Source: DSWT01 sp035373625
GTDB lineage: Bacteria > Chloroflexota > Anaerolineae > B4-G1 > SLSP01
Reading direction: 5' to 3'
DNA: 64,000 bases
Assembly (NCBI GenBank): GCA_035373625.1
Contig: DAOSNS010000016.1
Location: 1-64,000 of the forward strand
Position 1 is the first letter of the stretch, and every line of letters begins with the position of its first letter. A program made the position numbers and the translations under genes. The notes beneath the pieces were generated by a model. That model searched no databases, was not told the DNA's origin, and saw nothing but the letters and a program-made list of their open reading frames with translations. Positions 63,853 through 64,000 of the stretch are shown here, piece by piece.

Positions 63853-64000
63853 TTGCGAAGAAAAACCTGGGCAATTCTGCTTCTGACGTTGGTGTTTGCG
63901 TTTTCTGCCTGTGGCGCGCGTGAGGGGGAGAATACGACATTTTTGGTTGCCGTGATTGCCCCCACCGGGGGCGATTTTGCGGCATTGGGTAACGCGACCC
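63853..64000 (+). CDS. Second LivK-like substrate-binding lipoprotein (partial, runs off the window)
   Basis: TTG 63853 with GGAG 6 nt upstream starts a lipoprotein signal (TWAILLLTLVFAFSACGARE; lipobox FSAC). The mature start of a type I binding protein follows (FLVAVIAPTGGDFAALGNAT). Only 49 codons are in the window. It may provide a second specificity for the same transporter. Confidence 0.8.
   Translation, partial: MRRKTWAILLLTLVFAFSACGAREGENTTFLVAVIAPTGGDFAALGNAT

Overview
The window looks like a chromosomal segment of a Chloroflexota bacterium (Anaerolineae/Caldilineae-like). This is inferred from the high GC content, two large secreted proteases that end in an Fn3-like module plus a hydrophobic 'LPLV' tail, a PA14/Pro-Thr-rich surface protein, a cyclase-ATPase-TPR protein, an EF-G of the GHGGSGKT type and a branched-chain amino-acid ABC operon. 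No rRNA, tRNA or CRISPR array was recognised.

Layout. 0.1-4.5 kb: a PadR-controlled operon of NifX/NifB-like proteins, a Gly-rich zinc-ribbon protein, an MBL-fold enzyme broken by a stop codon, and two MinD-type ATPases with inserted ferredoxin clusters. It resembles the 'orange protein' (ORP) type of metal-cluster operon. 4.5-8.1 kb: a scrapyard with a truncated CDF transporter fused to a histidine-kinase tail, an intact PadR regulator with a palindromic operator, a methyltransferase, radical-SAM and Mrp stumps, and a transposase remnant. 8.4-15.8 kb: a Ser/Thr kinase with a sensor ectodomain, a nucleotidyltransferase and a subtilase. 16.3-26.1 kb: a candidate defence island of HNH nuclease, methyltransferase-HIT fusion, a chimeric ATPase-tail protein, a 554-aa protein of unknown function and a 1705-aa FtsK/HerA-type translocase. 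The order and size of the last three recall DptF-DptG-DptH, but no dndBCDE genes are visible. 26.7-34.4 kb: a gingipain-like C25 protease and a double-cyclase/AAA/TPR signalling protein split by a stop codon. 34.7-49.2 kb: a catabolic region (two HpcH/HpaI aldolases, LarA-like racemase, 2-hydroxyacid dehydrogenase, class V aminotransferase, cellobiose phosphorylase, UroD-like protein) with many repeat-built leaders. 49.5-57.9 kb: a small FtsK-like ATPase behind a LexA-like palindrome, GIY-YIG protein, ABC ATPase, HemW, a receiver protein with Glu at the phosphorylation site, EF-G-like GTPase and ribosomal protein L25. 58.1-64 kb: livKHMGF with a possible leader-peptide attenuator, then the start of a second binding protein that runs off the window.

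The most unusual features are: (i) the defence island and its chimeric gene; (ii) families of short tandem phrases (15- or 23-bp period, core GACTATCTGACTAAC) mostly placed just upstream of the Shine-Dalgarno of unrelated genes on both strands, one copy of which sits in an apparent precise insertion inside a transposase remnant; (iii) a nine-unit palindromic array at 36.93-37.46 kb; and (iv) the large number of gene remnants and single nonsense codons. All family assignments are by eye; no database search was possible.
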